From NCBI GenBank assembly GCA_028289375.1, contig JANQQK010000007.1:1-64000 (forward strand): 64,000 bases of DNA. Direction: 5' to 3'. How positions within the stretch are numbered: the stretch's first letter is position 1; the number at the start of each line of letters is the position of its first letter. The stretch comes from Phycisphaerae bacterium. GTDB lineage: Bacteria; Planctomycetota; Phycisphaerae; UBA1845. The notes beneath the pieces are model-generated. The model did not search any database and was not told where the DNA came from. It was given only the letters and a program-made list of their open reading frames with translations. Below, piece after piece: positions 36,606 to 46,113 of the stretch. The position numbers and the translations under genes are program-made.

Positions 36606-37709
36606 CTACGGTTCCACCGCCTCGACCATGTCGGCTTCCATGTCACTGTCGGACATCTCATCGCCACCGTCGGCCAACATGCCCATCGCCCAGAATTGAT
36701 GTCGACCACCAACCCGCACGACCGCAACAACCTCGCCAAGTTCGGCCGACTGGTCGATCGGATTTGAAAACGGATTCGTCAGATCCGGAGACGCCAGGAC
36801 CAATGCGCCGTCACGATGCTCAATTCGCATCGAACGGAGCAACGCATTCCGGCGATCACGATCGCGCTCGAGTTGCTCGCGGTCCAACTGCAAGGACTCC
36901 CGCTCGCGGGCAAGCGCCTGCAGCTTCCGCGACAACCTGATGTAATTCTCCTCGATACCCCACATGTCGTAGTTGTCGTGGGCAATCTTGTCGCTGATGT
37001 CGACATCGGCGTTGCGGAACAGCGCCTCCTGGCGAGCGTGATCATAACGTACCGTCAGGTACTCCTCACGATCCGCGAGTACCGTCAGTTCGCGATCGAT
37101 GTCGTTGATCGCCTGGTAGTATTCGATGTCATGTTCGTCACGCACGCGGTCCAGATCGGCCACAAAGTACGTCTTCGTCAGCATGTCCCCCTGACGAAGA
37201 TGGCGGAACTCGCGATCCTCAAGGCCAACGGTGTACGACAAATCACGAAACGGGACGAGATGCTCCGCCATCTGTCGCTGCAACGACGGCAGCCGAATCG
37301 GAATGAACGCCGTCCGGCGATAGTCAATCGAGTAGTCCTCGCGACACTTGTAGACGTCCAGTTCGCCGTAAAGCGTCGCGTCATCGACGCCTTCACCATC
37401 CGTGTAGGCGAACTCATAACGACCGGGCAGCAGATCATAAACGGCGAATTCCTCGGGACGATGTTCCAGCCGATCGCCAAGCGGACCACGAGACGCCAGC
37501 ACGGCGTGCCCCGACTGATCCCGCAACATCAGTTTCGCACCCTCGGGTGAGTAGAACTGCACCTGGAATGTGGCGTCGCCCTTGGGATTGGCGAACATGC
37601 CCTTCTTTTCACTGCAGCCCACCGCCGTCAGCACAAACAAACAGACCGGCAGCAGCATCGAGATACCACGATGCCTGACGAAACGAGCGGTGATGTCGGC
37701 CATGGTCAT
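36606..37709 (-). CDS. Coiled-coil lipoprotein of unknown function
   Basis: The 367-residue protein has a lipoprotein signal (LPVCLFVLTAVGCS). A beta-rich domain follows (residues about 45-130, with EFAVYDLLPGRYEFAYTDGE, like a carboxypeptidase-regulatory-type fold). Residues 240-290 form a long Arg/Glu/Leu coiled coil (LSRKLQALARERESLQLDRE), and the C terminus is acidic. I do not recognise a family. ATG at 37709 has GAGGAG 7 nt upstream; ATG at 37703 is in frame too. Its terminator separates it from purH. Confidence 0.6.
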   Translation of the reverse strand: MTMADITARFVRHRGISMLLPVCLFVLTAVGCSEKKGMFANPKGDATFQVQFYSPEGAKLMLRDQSGHAVLASRGPLGDRLEHRPEEFAVYDLLPGRYEFAYTDGEGVDDATLYGELDVYKCREDYSIDYRRTAFIPIRLPSLQRQMAEHLVPFRDLSYTVGLEDREFRHLRQGDMLTKTYFVADLDRVRDEHDIEYYQAINDIDRELTVLADREEYLTVRYDHARQEALFRNADVDISDKIAHDNYDMWGIEENYIRLSRKLQALARERESLQLDREQLERDRDRRNALLRSMRIEHRDGALVLASPDLTNPFSNPIDQSAELGEVVAVVRVGGRHQFWAMGMLADGGDEMSDSDMEADMVEAVEP

Positions 37710-37838
37710 GAACCGTCTCCTCACTTTGTATCAGGAAGGTGCCCTTGACGGGCGATTCAGTCTCGCAGGATGGCCCACCGCGCAAGCGACAGCCATACCG
37801 AAGCGATCGTAGCCCCGGTCACTGGGGTGTCAAGAGAA

Positions 37839-39107
37839 TCACGGACGCCGGCTGGACCGACTGCGGAGTGGATCGTTCAATTGACGGAGACGGTCGCGTC
37901 GAGGTGCGTTGGCAGAATCCGAGGAGCCACCGCTTGCGGCCGACGCCCGATCTGCCGCGGCGACCAGGTTTGCCCCACGTGCAAACGCGGGTGACTGCAT
38001 CGAAGCGCGTGTGAGTCGCCCCGATGGGGTGAGAACGAACACCGCGTCGGGCGTCGAACCCAGCGCCACCCGAACATCGCGAGACAACGCCACACGAACG
38101 TCCGGATCACCCGTGGCAGCCGTCACCGTCATCACCCCACCGTCGATTCGCCGTGCAAACAGCTCATCACCGTCTCGCGACAAGACCCGACGCATGTCTC
38201 TGTTCGTCCACAGGCGTCGATCATCATCCAATGTGAACGCCGTCACACCCTCACCACGACAATATTGAAACCGCAGATCGTCGGCGATGGACGGCCCCTC
38301 GGTAAGCGTATCCGAGAACCGATGCATGTTCAGGAAACCACCCGTCACGCGGTCGACGACATACAGCCGATGATCCACCGATGCGACATCCACACCCATC
38401 GGATGAACCGCCAATTGACCGGCTGGCGACGTAAGCTCAGTAAACGCCCATCGGAACCGCTTCGTTCGTGCGTCCGCCGCAAAGACCTCACCCGCCGCAG
38501 AGGAAACATACATCGACCCATCCGGCTCGAGCACCGGCGAACCGATCACCGGGCCACCCAATCGCACTCGCCACGCAACCAGGGCTTCGTGACCACACGC
38601 GGGGTTCCAGTTCAGCGCGAAAAGCATCCCATCCGTGCCACCGATGTACATGCGGCACACATCGGCCACACCCGGCCCGCTCGCGGTCAACGGCAGATCA
38701 ACGCGCTCGATCAGATCGCCCGACCGCGGATCAACGAACTCCGCCACAGTCCGCATCACGAACATCAACGGACCATCGTCTGTCAAAGTATCAACTTTGA
38801 TCGGTTTTCGATAATAAAACGACGTCTGCGGCATGATGTAAATCCACCGCAAAAAGCCCTTGTCAACGTCCACCGCATAAACGCGGTGCTCGGATGTGGT
38901 CACCAGCAGCAGGTCATCAATAATCGTCTCACCCACCACCATCTCTCGGCCCGGCAGTTCCAGGTCGATCGTCCACGCCTCTGTCAACTTCCCGTCGACA
39001 TGCTGCGATGCATTGCCCGGATCAACCTGAGCGACAGCGGGAATAGCCGTCATCAAGAATGGAAGGAGATACATGCTCGGCACCTGCGGCGGTTTGGTTT
39101 GTGTCAT
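37839..39107 (-). CDS. PQQ-like beta-propeller protein, secreted
   Basis: The 422-residue protein has a cleavable signal peptide (YLLPFLMTAIPAVAQ) and repeated beta-propeller blades of the PQQ/BamB type (VYAVDVDKGFLRWIYIMPQT, MLFALNWNPACGHEALVAWR, VYVSSAAGEVFAADARTKRF-like). Such proteins act as scaffolds or, with PQQ, as dehydrogenases; no PQQ-specific catalytic residues are recognised. A Ser/Arg-rich tail follows the propeller. It starts 15 nt after the thioredoxin-like gene stops on the same strand, so the two are probably one operon. Confidence 0.75.
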   Translation of the reverse strand: MTQTKPPQVPSMYLLPFLMTAIPAVAQVDPGNASQHVDGKLTEAWTIDLELPGREMVVGETIIDDLLLVTTSEHRVYAVDVDKGFLRWIYIMPQTSFYYRKPIKVDTLTDDGPLMFVMRTVAEFVDPRSGDLIERVDLPLTASGPGVADVCRMYIGGTDGMLFALNWNPACGHEALVAWRVRLGGPVIGSPVLEPDGSMYVSSAAGEVFAADARTKRFRWAFTELTSPAGQLAVHPMGVDVASVDHRLYVVDRVTGGFLNMHRFSDTLTEGPSIADDLRFQYCRGEGVTAFTLDDDRRLWTNRDMRRVLSRDGDELFARRIDGGVMTVTAATGDPDVRVALSRDVRVALGSTPDAVFVLTPSGRLTRASMQSPAFARGANLVAAADRASAASGGSSDSANAPRRDRLRQLNDPLRSRSSRRP

Positions 39108-39122
39108 CGTCCGGGGAGCTTT

Positions 39123-40184
39123 CTACATGCGTTCGGCGTGCAGCGTCTTGCACGTCTTGTAGTACCTGAGCACTTTTTCCATTGCCGACTTCTCGCCATC
39201 ACCCGTGGCACTCGCGATCGCGTCTGATTGCAATTCGATCGCTCGATCCAGCATGCCGATTTCGAACAACGCCTTCGCATACACGCTTGTCGTCGCAGGC
39301 GTCGGCGGATTGGCAGACCGATAGGCACCGCTCGCGGCTTCCAACGCAAGATCAGGAAGGCGCTTGTCCATGTCCTGAATATCGAGCAACGCCTGCGCGA
39401 CATTCGTCAGCACCTGCGTATCGCCTCGATGAGTCTCGACATGTGCCTCGAGCAACGTCCTCAAACCCGACATGTCGTTGGTTTCAATCAGATAGACGTA
39501 TACGCCCGCCGACAACGCTTCATAACTGGCCGGGTCCAGTTTCAGCGCCTCATCCACGAGGCTCTTGAAGGCCTTCCAGTCCGTACGCATCGCATACCGC
39601 TGCATCCGCGCGAAGATCGGTTCCAGCTTCTGACGCGTCACCGCTGTCTCAACATCGAACCGGCCCTCGAGCACCTCCACGAGCGTCACGTCCATCGCCG
39701 GATCACCCGGATGTCCGTGCCACACGAGCTTGCCATTGCGATCGACCAGAAATGCATACGGTATTCCGCCAACCCCCACGGCAGACATCAGGCGTTCCTG
39801 AGTCTTGCCCGAATCATCAAAACCAACCGTATACGACATCCCATCACCCTGCCGCTTGACGAAGCGCTTGACGGCTTTAAGCGTCTCGCCACGCCCCGGC
39901 TGACTGATCCCGACCACGACCAGCCCGTCCTTGCCATGCTTTCGCTGCAGTTCCGTCAGGTGCGGAATCGATTCGAGACACGGCGGACACCACGTCGCCC
40001 AGAACTCGATCAGATAGACGTTCTTGCCGATCCCCTTGGCCAGGTCGACCGGCTCACCTTTCACCCAATTCGACACGCTGATCTCGGGAATTGGATCGCC
40101 GATGTTCAACTGACCCTGAACCAGCCCCGCTGGCACCAACATCAACGCCAACGCGAGCGCGATCGGCCACGTACGATGTGTCAT
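39123..40184 (-). CDS. TlpA/ResA-like thioredoxin-fold protein with helical C-terminal domain
   Basis: The 353-residue protein has a signal peptide (MTHRTWPIALALALMLVPAG) and an extracytoplasmic thioredoxin domain. The domain has the active site Cys66-Pro-Pro-Cys69 in FWATWCPPC and the cis-Pro segment GGIPYAFLVD. The following 150 residues are helical and TPR-like (KSLVDEALKLDPASYEALSA). TlpA/ResA proteins reduce disulfides in exported proteins, for instance in cytochrome c maturation. GGAG lies about 9 nt before the ATG at 40184; further upstream in-frame starts would bury the signal peptide. It is coupled with the propeller gene downstream. Confidence 0.85.
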   Translation of the reverse strand: MTHRTWPIALALALMLVPAGLVQGQLNIGDPIPEISVSNWVKGEPVDLAKGIGKNVYLIEFWATWCPPCLESIPHLTELQRKHGKDGLVVVGISQPGRGETLKAVKRFVKRQGDGMSYTVGFDDSGKTQERLMSAVGVGGIPYAFLVDRNGKLVWHGHPGDPAMDVTLVEVLEGRFDVETAVTRQKLEPIFARMQRYAMRTDWKAFKSLVDEALKLDPASYEALSAGVYVYLIETNDMSGLRTLLEAHVETHRGDTQVLTNVAQALLDIQDMDKRLPDLALEAASGAYRSANPPTPATTSVYAKALFEIGMLDRAIELQSDAIASATGDGEKSAMEKVLRYYKTCKTLHAERM

Positions 40185-40347
40185 GAATTCTGCTCCGGTT
40201 GGACGCCCGCAGGCCCGGACATCCCGTCCCAGTACCACCCAAAGTCCCATCAAGGCTCAGTTTACGAACGCAATGTCCGAAAAGCAATTCGCCCGGACCA
40301 CGGTCTCGCCAGACGCTATTACAGCTTCACTGAACCAGTTACGGGTA

Positions 40348-41520
40348 TCATGTACTCTTGGTATACGCTCCGAGCTTGCGAAGTCTGTTGCACGCTTCTT
40401 CAAGATCGGCCAACTGTTTCGCGTAGCAAAAACGCAGTTGGTTCCGACCTTCCTCCGGATCGCGATAGAACGCCGACCCAGGGACCGTCGCGACGCCGAC
40501 CTCCTCGAGGATCGTCTCGGTCGCGTGCGTATCGTCGCGAAACCGCCCCTTCTCGAACGCCGCCAGAATATAGTAGCTGCCCTCGGGCACGTATGGATCG
40601 AAGTCAATCGCACGCAGCGTCTCGACGATCATGTCCCGCTTGACCAGGTAGTCCTTGGCCATGTCAGCATAGTAGCTGTCCGGCAATCGCATACCGGCCA
40701 CGATGCCGTACTGCAGCGGTGCGGGCGAACAGATGGCGAGATGGTCGCTGACAACACCAATCTTGTCGCAGATTTCCGCCGGCGCGACCGCATACCCCAC
40801 GCGCCAACCGGTCACGGCGTACGTCTTGGACGCACCGCTGATGGTGATTGTCCGATCGGCTGCGTCGGGCAGCTTGCCGATGCTGACGTGCGGCTGACTG
40901 TAGGTGATGTACTCGTAAATCTCATCGGTGACGATCAGGAGGTTCTTTCGCTTCGCCAAGGCGGCGATATCTGCTAACTCTTTCTCAGAAAACACCTTAC
41001 CGCTCGGGTTGGCCGGCGTATTGATGACGATCCAGCGCGTGCGGTCCGTCACCGCATTCTCCAGCTCGTCCATGCTGAATCGCCAGTCGGGCGGATGCGT
41101 CTCGACGAAAACAGTCTTCGCATCGACCAGACGCAGCAGGTTCACGTGGTAGCTGTAGTACGGACTGAAGACGATCACCTCGTCCCCGGGATTGAGCGTG
41201 GCCATCGCGGCACAGGCAAAAATGCCGGCCGTCCCGACCGACACGGCAATCTGCGCTTCGGGGTCGGCTGTGATGCCATTGAATGACTGCATCTTCTCGG
41301 CGATCACCTGACGAAGTTCAGCGATTCCGCGCATATGCGTGTAGATGGCGTGATCGTCGTCGATCGCCTGCTTGGCCGCCTGCTTCACCGCATCCGGAGC
41401 AGGCTGATCGCACACGCCCTGCGACAGGTTCACGCCCCCGATTTCCGCGCACCATGCCGAAAAACGACGGATGTCGGACTGCTGCAACGACGCCACGCGG
41501 TCGGCCAATGGATAGTTCAT
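40348..41520 (-). CDS. Class I/II pyridoxal-phosphate aminotransferase
   Basis: The 390-residue enzyme belongs to fold-type I aminotransferases. The PLP Schiff-base Lys is Lys232 in ISGASKTYAVTGWRVGYA. The phosphate-binding NTPANPSGKVF and the VTDEIYEY Asp are also clear. The residues at LSQGVCDQP look like the aspartate/kynurenine aminotransferase branch. Substrate cannot be set from sequence. No signal peptide; length normal. It stands alone on the minus strand and shares a divergent upstream region (41521-41708) with the MazG-like gene. Confidence 0.9.
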   Translation of the reverse strand: MNYPLADRVASLQQSDIRRFSAWCAEIGGVNLSQGVCDQPAPDAVKQAAKQAIDDDHAIYTHMRGIAELRQVIAEKMQSFNGITADPEAQIAVSVGTAGIFACAAMATLNPGDEVIVFSPYYSYHVNLLRLVDAKTVFVETHPPDWRFSMDELENAVTDRTRWIVINTPANPSGKVFSEKELADIAALAKRKNLLIVTDEIYEYITYSQPHVSIGKLPDAADRTITISGASKTYAVTGWRVGYAVAPAEICDKIGVVSDHLAICSPAPLQYGIVAGMRLPDSYYADMAKDYLVKRDMIVETLRAIDFDPYVPEGSYYILAAFEKGRFRDDTHATETILEEVGVATVPGSAFYRDPEEGRNQLRFCYAKQLADLEEACNRLRKLGAYTKST

Positions 41521-41708
41521 GACGCCCTTCCCGTTACAAACTTCGCTGAAAATTCAACTTTGCGCTGAATTGAGTCTACGGCATGCTGGGTCACATGGCC
41601 ACCGAAGAGGCGTTTTTGACAGATGAAACGACAATCGCCCCGCCGCGCGTACAATGCGGAGCATTCGGCATTGGGAGCAAATCAAACCCCGGTACGAGCG
41701 AGGGACGC

Positions 41709-42077
41709 ATGACGTATTCTGATAGCGTGACAACGGTGTTGCAGTTGCGGGAAATGATGGAGTCGTTTGTCTCTGAGCGTGAATGGGAGCCGTTTCACGA
41801 CCCCAAGAACCTATCCGCCTCCATCGCCATCGAAGCCGCCGAACTGATGGAGCACTTTCAGTGGCTGAGGTCGGAGGAGTTGGAGTCGGTGAAGCAGGAC
41901 GATACCAAGATGGCCGAGATTCGCGAGGAGATCGCCGACGTGCTGGCCTACACGCTGTCGTTTGCGAGCACGCTCGGGATCGACCTGTCGGCGGCGCTGG
42001 CGGACAAGATGATCAAGAACGCGGAGAAATACCCGGCGGATGCGTTTCGCGGGAAGTTTCGCCGCGACAACAGCTGA
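41709..42077 (+). CDS. MazG-like nucleotide pyrophosphohydrolase
   Basis: The 122-residue all-alpha protein matches the small MazG-like dCTPase/RS21-C6 group. The helical metal-binding motifs are visible as EAAELMEHFQWL and EIREEIADVLAYTL, and the N-terminal FHDPKNLSASIAIEAAEL is typical. Members hydrolyse NTPs or dNTPs to the monophosphate and pyrophosphate. GAGGGA lies about 5 nt before the ATG at 41709; an in-frame ATG at 41583 would add 42 unsupported residues. The next gene starts 15 nt after its stop. Confidence 0.88.
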   Translation: MTYSDSVTTVLQLREMMESFVSEREWEPFHDPKNLSASIAIEAAELMEHFQWLRSEELESVKQDDTKMAEIREEIADVLAYTLSFASTLGIDLSAALADKMIKNAEKYPADAFRGKFRRDNS

Positions 42078-42091
42078 TTGGGAGAATCGAC

Positions 42092-42448
42092 ATGACGATG
42101 CTTTGGGGATCGTTGTACGGCAGCGGAATCAGCATGACGCACGCCGCGGCGGGCGAGGCACGATCGGCAGCCAGCGACGCACAGTTCAACGCGCGACAGA
42201 TTGCCGCGCGACTGGATCGCGCTCTGCTCACCTGTCAGGCGATGTGGGAGCTGATGCACGACAAACTCGGCATCACGGAAGAGGAACTCGTCGCAAAGAT
42301 CACGGAAATCGACATGCGCGACGGCGTGATGGATGGCCGGAGTCGCCCTCAAGCGACCACGTGCCCTCAGTGCAATCGCGCCGTCGCCGCGCGGTTTGAC
42401 AAATGCATGTACTGCGGGACGCCCGTTAAAAAGGACATGTTTGCGTAG
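42092..42448 (+). CDS. Small protein with C-terminal zinc ribbon, unknown function
   Basis: The 118-residue protein has a helical middle (TCQAMWELMHDKLGITEEELV) and a C-terminal four-Cys zinc ribbon (CPQCNRAVAARFDKCMYCG). GGGAGA lies about 6 nt before the ATG. It follows the MazG-like gene closely and may be co-transcribed with it. Its last 23 nt overlap the end of the minus-strand gene at 42426-43076, so the two stop codons are interlocked. No function is recognised. Confidence 0.7.
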   Translation: MTMLWGSLYGSGISMTHAAAGEARSAASDAQFNARQIAARLDRALLTCQAMWELMHDKLGITEEELVAKITEIDMRDGVMDGRSRPQATTCPQCNRAVAARFDKCMYCGTPVKKDMFA

Positions 42449-43076
42449 TGGCCGTCGCCACGGCGTCATCGATGTGACCGAGCACCATGTCGATGCAGGC
42501 GTGCCAGTTCTGCTGCACATCGTCGAATTCGTATTCTAGGATGTCGGCGATACCAACATAGTCGGCGGCTTCCATCGCCACCCTGATTTCGTTGAGACGT
42601 TCCATCACCGGCGCGAGCAATTCGGCGATCTTCTCCTGATCTTCGATGATGCCGGACTGGGTCATGCCCAGCAGCGTAAACGACTTGTTGATCGTGTCGT
42701 TCACTTCCAGCCAATGCGACAGGCACTTACCCAACGCCGCCACGCCGTCAGTCGTCGCGCTGCGGCCAAACGCGTCGATCGCCTGCTGACGAAAGTCGCC
42801 GGTCGCAGCCAATTGCGTCCTTGCGTGGGCAAGCGCATCACCAACGAGCTGATCCGGTCTGCCGGTCGAGATATCCACGCGACCAACGTCGGACAGTGAC
42901 CGTTCGAGCATTTCGGTGACGCGGTCGCCACACACGTCGATCCCGTCACACGTGACACTGAGAATGGCGTGACCATCCTCGAGCGCCTTGGCTCTGAGAG
43001 ATTCGAGGAGATCGCTGACCGATGCTCCGGGCGCGAATGATTCCGATGACTTCGAGTTGTTGATGTACAGATCCAC
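42426..43076 (-). CDS. Conserved-looking helical protein, unknown function
   Basis: The 216-residue protein has an N-terminal beta-rich part (MDLYINNSKSSESFAPGASV) with a small-domain look, then a long helical part (HWLEVNDTINKSFTLLGMTQ to the end). It may relate to flagellar or regulator-associated helical proteins, but I do not recognise it. Translation starts at GTG 43076 with AGGAGTC 7 nt upstream. Its end overlaps the zinc-ribbon gene by 23 nt on the other strand. Confidence 0.65.
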   Translation of the reverse strand: MDLYINNSKSSESFAPGASVSDLLESLRAKALEDGHAILSVTCDGIDVCGDRVTEMLERSLSDVGRVDISTGRPDQLVGDALAHARTQLAATGDFRQQAIDAFGRSATTDGVAALGKCLSHWLEVNDTINKSFTLLGMTQSGIIEDQEKIAELLAPVMERLNEIRVAMEAADYVGIADILEYEFDDVQQNWHACIDMVLGHIDDAVATATTQTCPF

Positions 43077-43165
43077 GGTGCGACTCCTGTATTGGTGGTC
43101 GCGGGTATTATCGGCACCTGGACTGAAAAGCTGGACGCGGACTGCCCGAATGGCCGTTTTCAGGT

Positions 43166-43930
43166 CTATTTCGGGGGATTTTTTGGATCAAACGGTGGCG
43201 GGATCTTCCAATCGCCCAACAGCCCGACCATATCAGAGACGCCGATGACGCGGGGCATCGCGTACAACTCGCCATACTCGAATCCGCCACGGGCACCGTC
43301 GGCACTCGCGTTTCCGCGGATGTAGTTGATGACCCGCTCGACGCGGGTGTCGTCAAATTGCGACTTGTAGCAGCGGACGGCTTCAATCTTGCGGTTAATG
43401 GTGTCGCCGATGTCCACGACGAATGACGAGTGGTACTGATGATGCTCGGCGGCAATCGGTACCGGTCGGTAGACCAGATGGTCGACGCGATGCGGTTTGG
43501 TGCCGTCGAAGCGGTCATCCCACTTGGTCAGTTGCGAGTAAAAGCGGGCAGCCTCGGTGATGAGTTGGGCCTGGTAGTGGTCCGGAGACGCAGCCGGCGT
43601 GCGACCAGCCATGCCGACGAGGATGCTCGGTTTGAGTCGGCGAATCACGGTGGCAACCTTGTAACGTGCCGGCGGACCGTCCATCAGTTCCCGATTCGGC
43701 AGATCGAGCGTTTCACAGAACTGGACGCCGAGGATCTTGGCAGCGGCGGACGCCTCTGCGGCGCGGGTTTCGAGCGTGCCGCGCGGCGTGGGTTCGCCGG
43801 TCGTCATGTGCAGCATGCCAACGCGATAGCCCTGATCGACGAGCTTGGCGATCGTGCCACCCATGCCGATCTCAAGATCGTCCGGATGCGGTGCGGTGAA
43901 AAGAACGTCGACTTGTTGTTCATCTGCCAT
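43166..43930 (-). CDS. PIG-L family deacetylase (BshB1-like)
   Basis: The 254-residue protein has the zinc site of PIG-L/LmbE deacetylases: APHPDDLEIGMGG with His15, Asp17 and Asp18 and a later His pair in AAEHHQYHSSFVVD. The block LGVQFCETLDLPNRELMD also fits the bacillithiol deacetylase BshB1 group. The family removes N-acetyl groups from GlcNAc-type glycoconjugates, so the substrate may be a GlcNAc-malate-like thiol precursor or an exported glycan. GGGAG precedes the ATG at 43930; an in-frame start at 43954 is less supported. It lies 95 nt downstream of the glycosyltransferase of the export locus. Confidence 0.85.
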   Translation of the reverse strand: MADEQQVDVLFTAPHPDDLEIGMGGTIAKLVDQGYRVGMLHMTTGEPTPRGTLETRAAEASAAAKILGVQFCETLDLPNRELMDGPPARYKVATVIRRLKPSILVGMAGRTPAASPDHYQAQLITEAARFYSQLTKWDDRFDGTKPHRVDHLVYRPVPIAAEHHQYHSSFVVDIGDTINRKIEAVRCYKSQFDDTRVERVINYIRGNASADGARGGFEYGELYAMPRVIGVSDMVGLLGDWKIPPPFDPKNPPK

Positions 43931-44025
43931 GCTGTTCTCCCATTGGCTGGCCACCCGGGACTATAGGCATGTGAACGCGGCGCAACAAGTGTCACCAACG
44001 TGGTTCGGTTGTGTTCTGAGGCGTG

Positions 44026-45198
44026 TCAGACGCCAATTGGTATTTCGGCAGGGGCGGATGTCACCGCGTCGCTCAAACGCTCGACCGTGTGTTCCCACGA
44101 CTGGTCGGCCACGATCGCGGCACGTGCGATGCGCTGATCACCGTTTGAGCGGGTGACGGCACGACGGCAGGCTTCGGTGAAGCGATCGGGATTGTCGGCA
44201 ATGACCACGTTGTCACCGAACACCTCCGCCTCGGCCATCGGCGTCGATACGACAGGCAGACCGGCCGCGAGATACTCGCGGAGTTTGATCGGGTTGATGT
44301 AGGGTGTCATCTCATTGCATTTGAACGGAAGGATGGCCGCATCGAACCGCGCGCAGTAACCGGGCAGTGATGCGTAAGGCCGACGACCGAGCAGATGAAC
44401 ATTCTGCAGGTCTCTTAGCGGTATCAAATCGACGTAGCTGTCACCAATGAGGACGAACTGAGAATCGGGCATGCGCTTGGCGACCGCTGCGATCAGTTCG
44501 ACGTCGATCCAATGGTGAAGAAGACCGAAGAAGCCGATGATCGGGCCGCTGAGTTGGCCAATGTCATCTGGGCGAGCCACGCCGTTGAGTGCCGCACCGA
44601 AGTGTTGAACGTCCACGCCGTGGCGAACCAGGTGGACGTTCTGGTGCAATGGTCGCTTGGATGCGTACAACGCCTGAGAGGTGGTCACCACGACGTCGGA
44701 CTTGGCGATCAATCGACGCTCGGCATCGCGTATCGCCCGACCATTCATGCCGTCAAACAACGCGTACTCATCAACACAGTAGTAAACCAGCTTCTCCTCG
44801 TTGAATTGGCCGGAAAGGAAATCCACATCCGGAGCAAAGGTCCACAGTTGCACGGGCCGCGCTCCGCTCGGGTCGACCCGTTTGAGAACGCGGCGAATCT
44901 GACGCACGACCATCTGTTTGTTCATGGCCACAAACGGTGCGTACCACATGCCCGGCAGTACGAACGGCGTGACGTGGGTGAGGCGATCGTCGACCTGGCG
45001 GGATCCGCCGAGCACCCGTTTGAGCGTGGCCATCCCCTGCTTGATGTCGACCATGGAAATCGTGGGTCGCCGTGTGCCGTGATAACTGACCCAGATCACG
45101 TCGTTGTCGCGGGCCAGCAGTTTCATCACGTGATGCTTGCTGGTTGGGGTTTGCTCCCAACTGCTCGCAATGCACAAAATGATGCGGTCTTTGATCAT
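44026..45198 (-). CDS. Glycosyltransferase (GT4-like)
   Basis: The 390-residue protein has the GT-B fold of family-4-type glycosyltransferases. The N-terminal domain runs from LCIASSWEQTPTSKHHVMKL, the second domain from PIIGFFGLLHHWIDVELIAA. The donor-binding end is INPIKLREYLAAGLPVVSTP-MAEAEVFGDNV, with the Glu typical of the C-terminal motif. It probably adds a sugar to a growing exopolysaccharide or its lipid-linked precursor. The start at ATG 45198 is chosen; TTG at 45228 is possible. It lies 30 nt behind the BY-kinase gene in the export operon. Confidence 0.85.
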   Translation of the reverse strand: MIKDRIILCIASSWEQTPTSKHHVMKLLARDNDVIWVSYHGTRRPTISMVDIKQGMATLKRVLGGSRQVDDRLTHVTPFVLPGMWYAPFVAMNKQMVVRQIRRVLKRVDPSGARPVQLWTFAPDVDFLSGQFNEEKLVYYCVDEYALFDGMNGRAIRDAERRLIAKSDVVVTTSQALYASKRPLHQNVHLVRHGVDVQHFGAALNGVARPDDIGQLSGPIIGFFGLLHHWIDVELIAAVAKRMPDSQFVLIGDSYVDLIPLRDLQNVHLLGRRPYASLPGYCARFDAAILPFKCNEMTPYINPIKLREYLAAGLPVVSTPMAEAEVFGDNVVIADNPDRFTEACRRAVTRSNGDQRIARAAIVADQSWEHTVERLSDAVTSAPAEIPIGV

Positions 45199-45228
45199 CG
45201 TCTGCTTTGTTCTTCCCTGAACACGCAA

Positions 45229-46113
45229 CTACACGGCAGAGCCGTTGGCGTAGTCGCGGTAGTATTCGTAGCGCCGACCGTAACCGGTTGTCGGATCGTC
45301 ATCGCCGACGATCAGTGTCCCGATGACAGGAACATTGTTCGCCGCGAGCACCTTGATCGCATGTCGCGCGACCGGTTCGGGCGTGTGGTGCATTCGAACA
45401 ACGAACACGACACCCGAGGTCATCGGCCCAATGATGCCGACATCTGCAACCGTTGAGACCGGCGGCGTATCGACAATGGTGTAATTGAACTCTCGATTAA
45501 ATCGTTCAAAGACGGTCCGGGCGGTTCTGGATGAGAGAAGCTCCGTCGCGGAGCGCCCGCGAAGCCGGCCAGCCGTCACAACGAACAGATTCGGAAGCGG
45601 CGTGGGCCGAATGATGTCCTCATACGACACGTCGCCGCGCAGGTATTCGGTCAAACCGGGCTGCTGGTCGATGTTGAGCAGCCCAGCGACAGTGCTTTGA
45701 CGCAGGTCGCCGTCGACCACGAGCACGCGCATGTGCCGGATTTCGGCGAGGGCGAAACTGAGATTGACGGCCGTGACACTCTTGCCATCTCGCGGCACGG
45801 CGCTGGAAACCATGTGGATCCGGTGCTCCTGGCGGGGATTTCCGCTGAGCAGTCGTGTGCGCAATGCACGGTATTGCTCGCTGATCAGCGAGTTCCCGCT
45901 CTGCGACACGGCAATCTCCTCGCTGAGCGTGCTGAGCTTTTCGCGCATTGTTTGCGCGTCAAACGGAGCCGGCTCGTCGATCGATGGCGATTCATCCTGC
46001 GGTGTGGACCACGTAGGCCACGGCATCACGGCGGCCGATGACGGCGCACGGGCGGTCCAGTCAAGGCTTCCCTGAGCTTCGGCTTTGGCGAGTGCGTCTG
46101 CGATTCTTCCCAT
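45229..46113 (-). CDS. CpsD/CapB-like tyrosine autokinase (BY-kinase) of polysaccharide export
   Basis: The 294-residue cytoplasmic P-loop ATPase matches bacterial tyrosine kinases of the CpsD/CapB/Wzc-C type. The Walker A is SAVPRDGKSVTAVNLS with Lys111, the Walker A' is VLVVDGDLRQS near 130-140, and the Walker B-like motif is YTIVDTPPVS. The C terminus has a Tyr cluster, YGRRYEYYRDYANGS, typical of autophosphorylation sites. It pairs with the membrane partner encoded directly upstream; the start overlaps that stop (TAATG). Here the kinase is a separate protein from the Wzz-like partner. Confidence 0.88.
   Translation of the reverse strand: MGRIADALAKAEAQGSLDWTARAPSSAAVMPWPTWSTPQDESPSIDEPAPFDAQTMREKLSTLSEEIAVSQSGNSLISEQYRALRTRLLSGNPRQEHRIHMVSSAVPRDGKSVTAVNLSFALAEIRHMRVLVVDGDLRQSTVAGLLNIDQQPGLTEYLRGDVSYEDIIRPTPLPNLFVVTAGRLRGRSATELLSSRTARTVFERFNREFNYTIVDTPPVSTVADVGIIGPMTSGVVFVVRMHHTPEPVARHAIKVLAANNVPVIGTLIVGDDDPTTGYGRRYEYYRDYANGSAV

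Noticed and set aside
41616-41655. TTGACA and TACAAT boxes before the MazG-like gene
   Set aside because: They are separated by 28 bp, far from the usual 16-18, so they are not one promoter.
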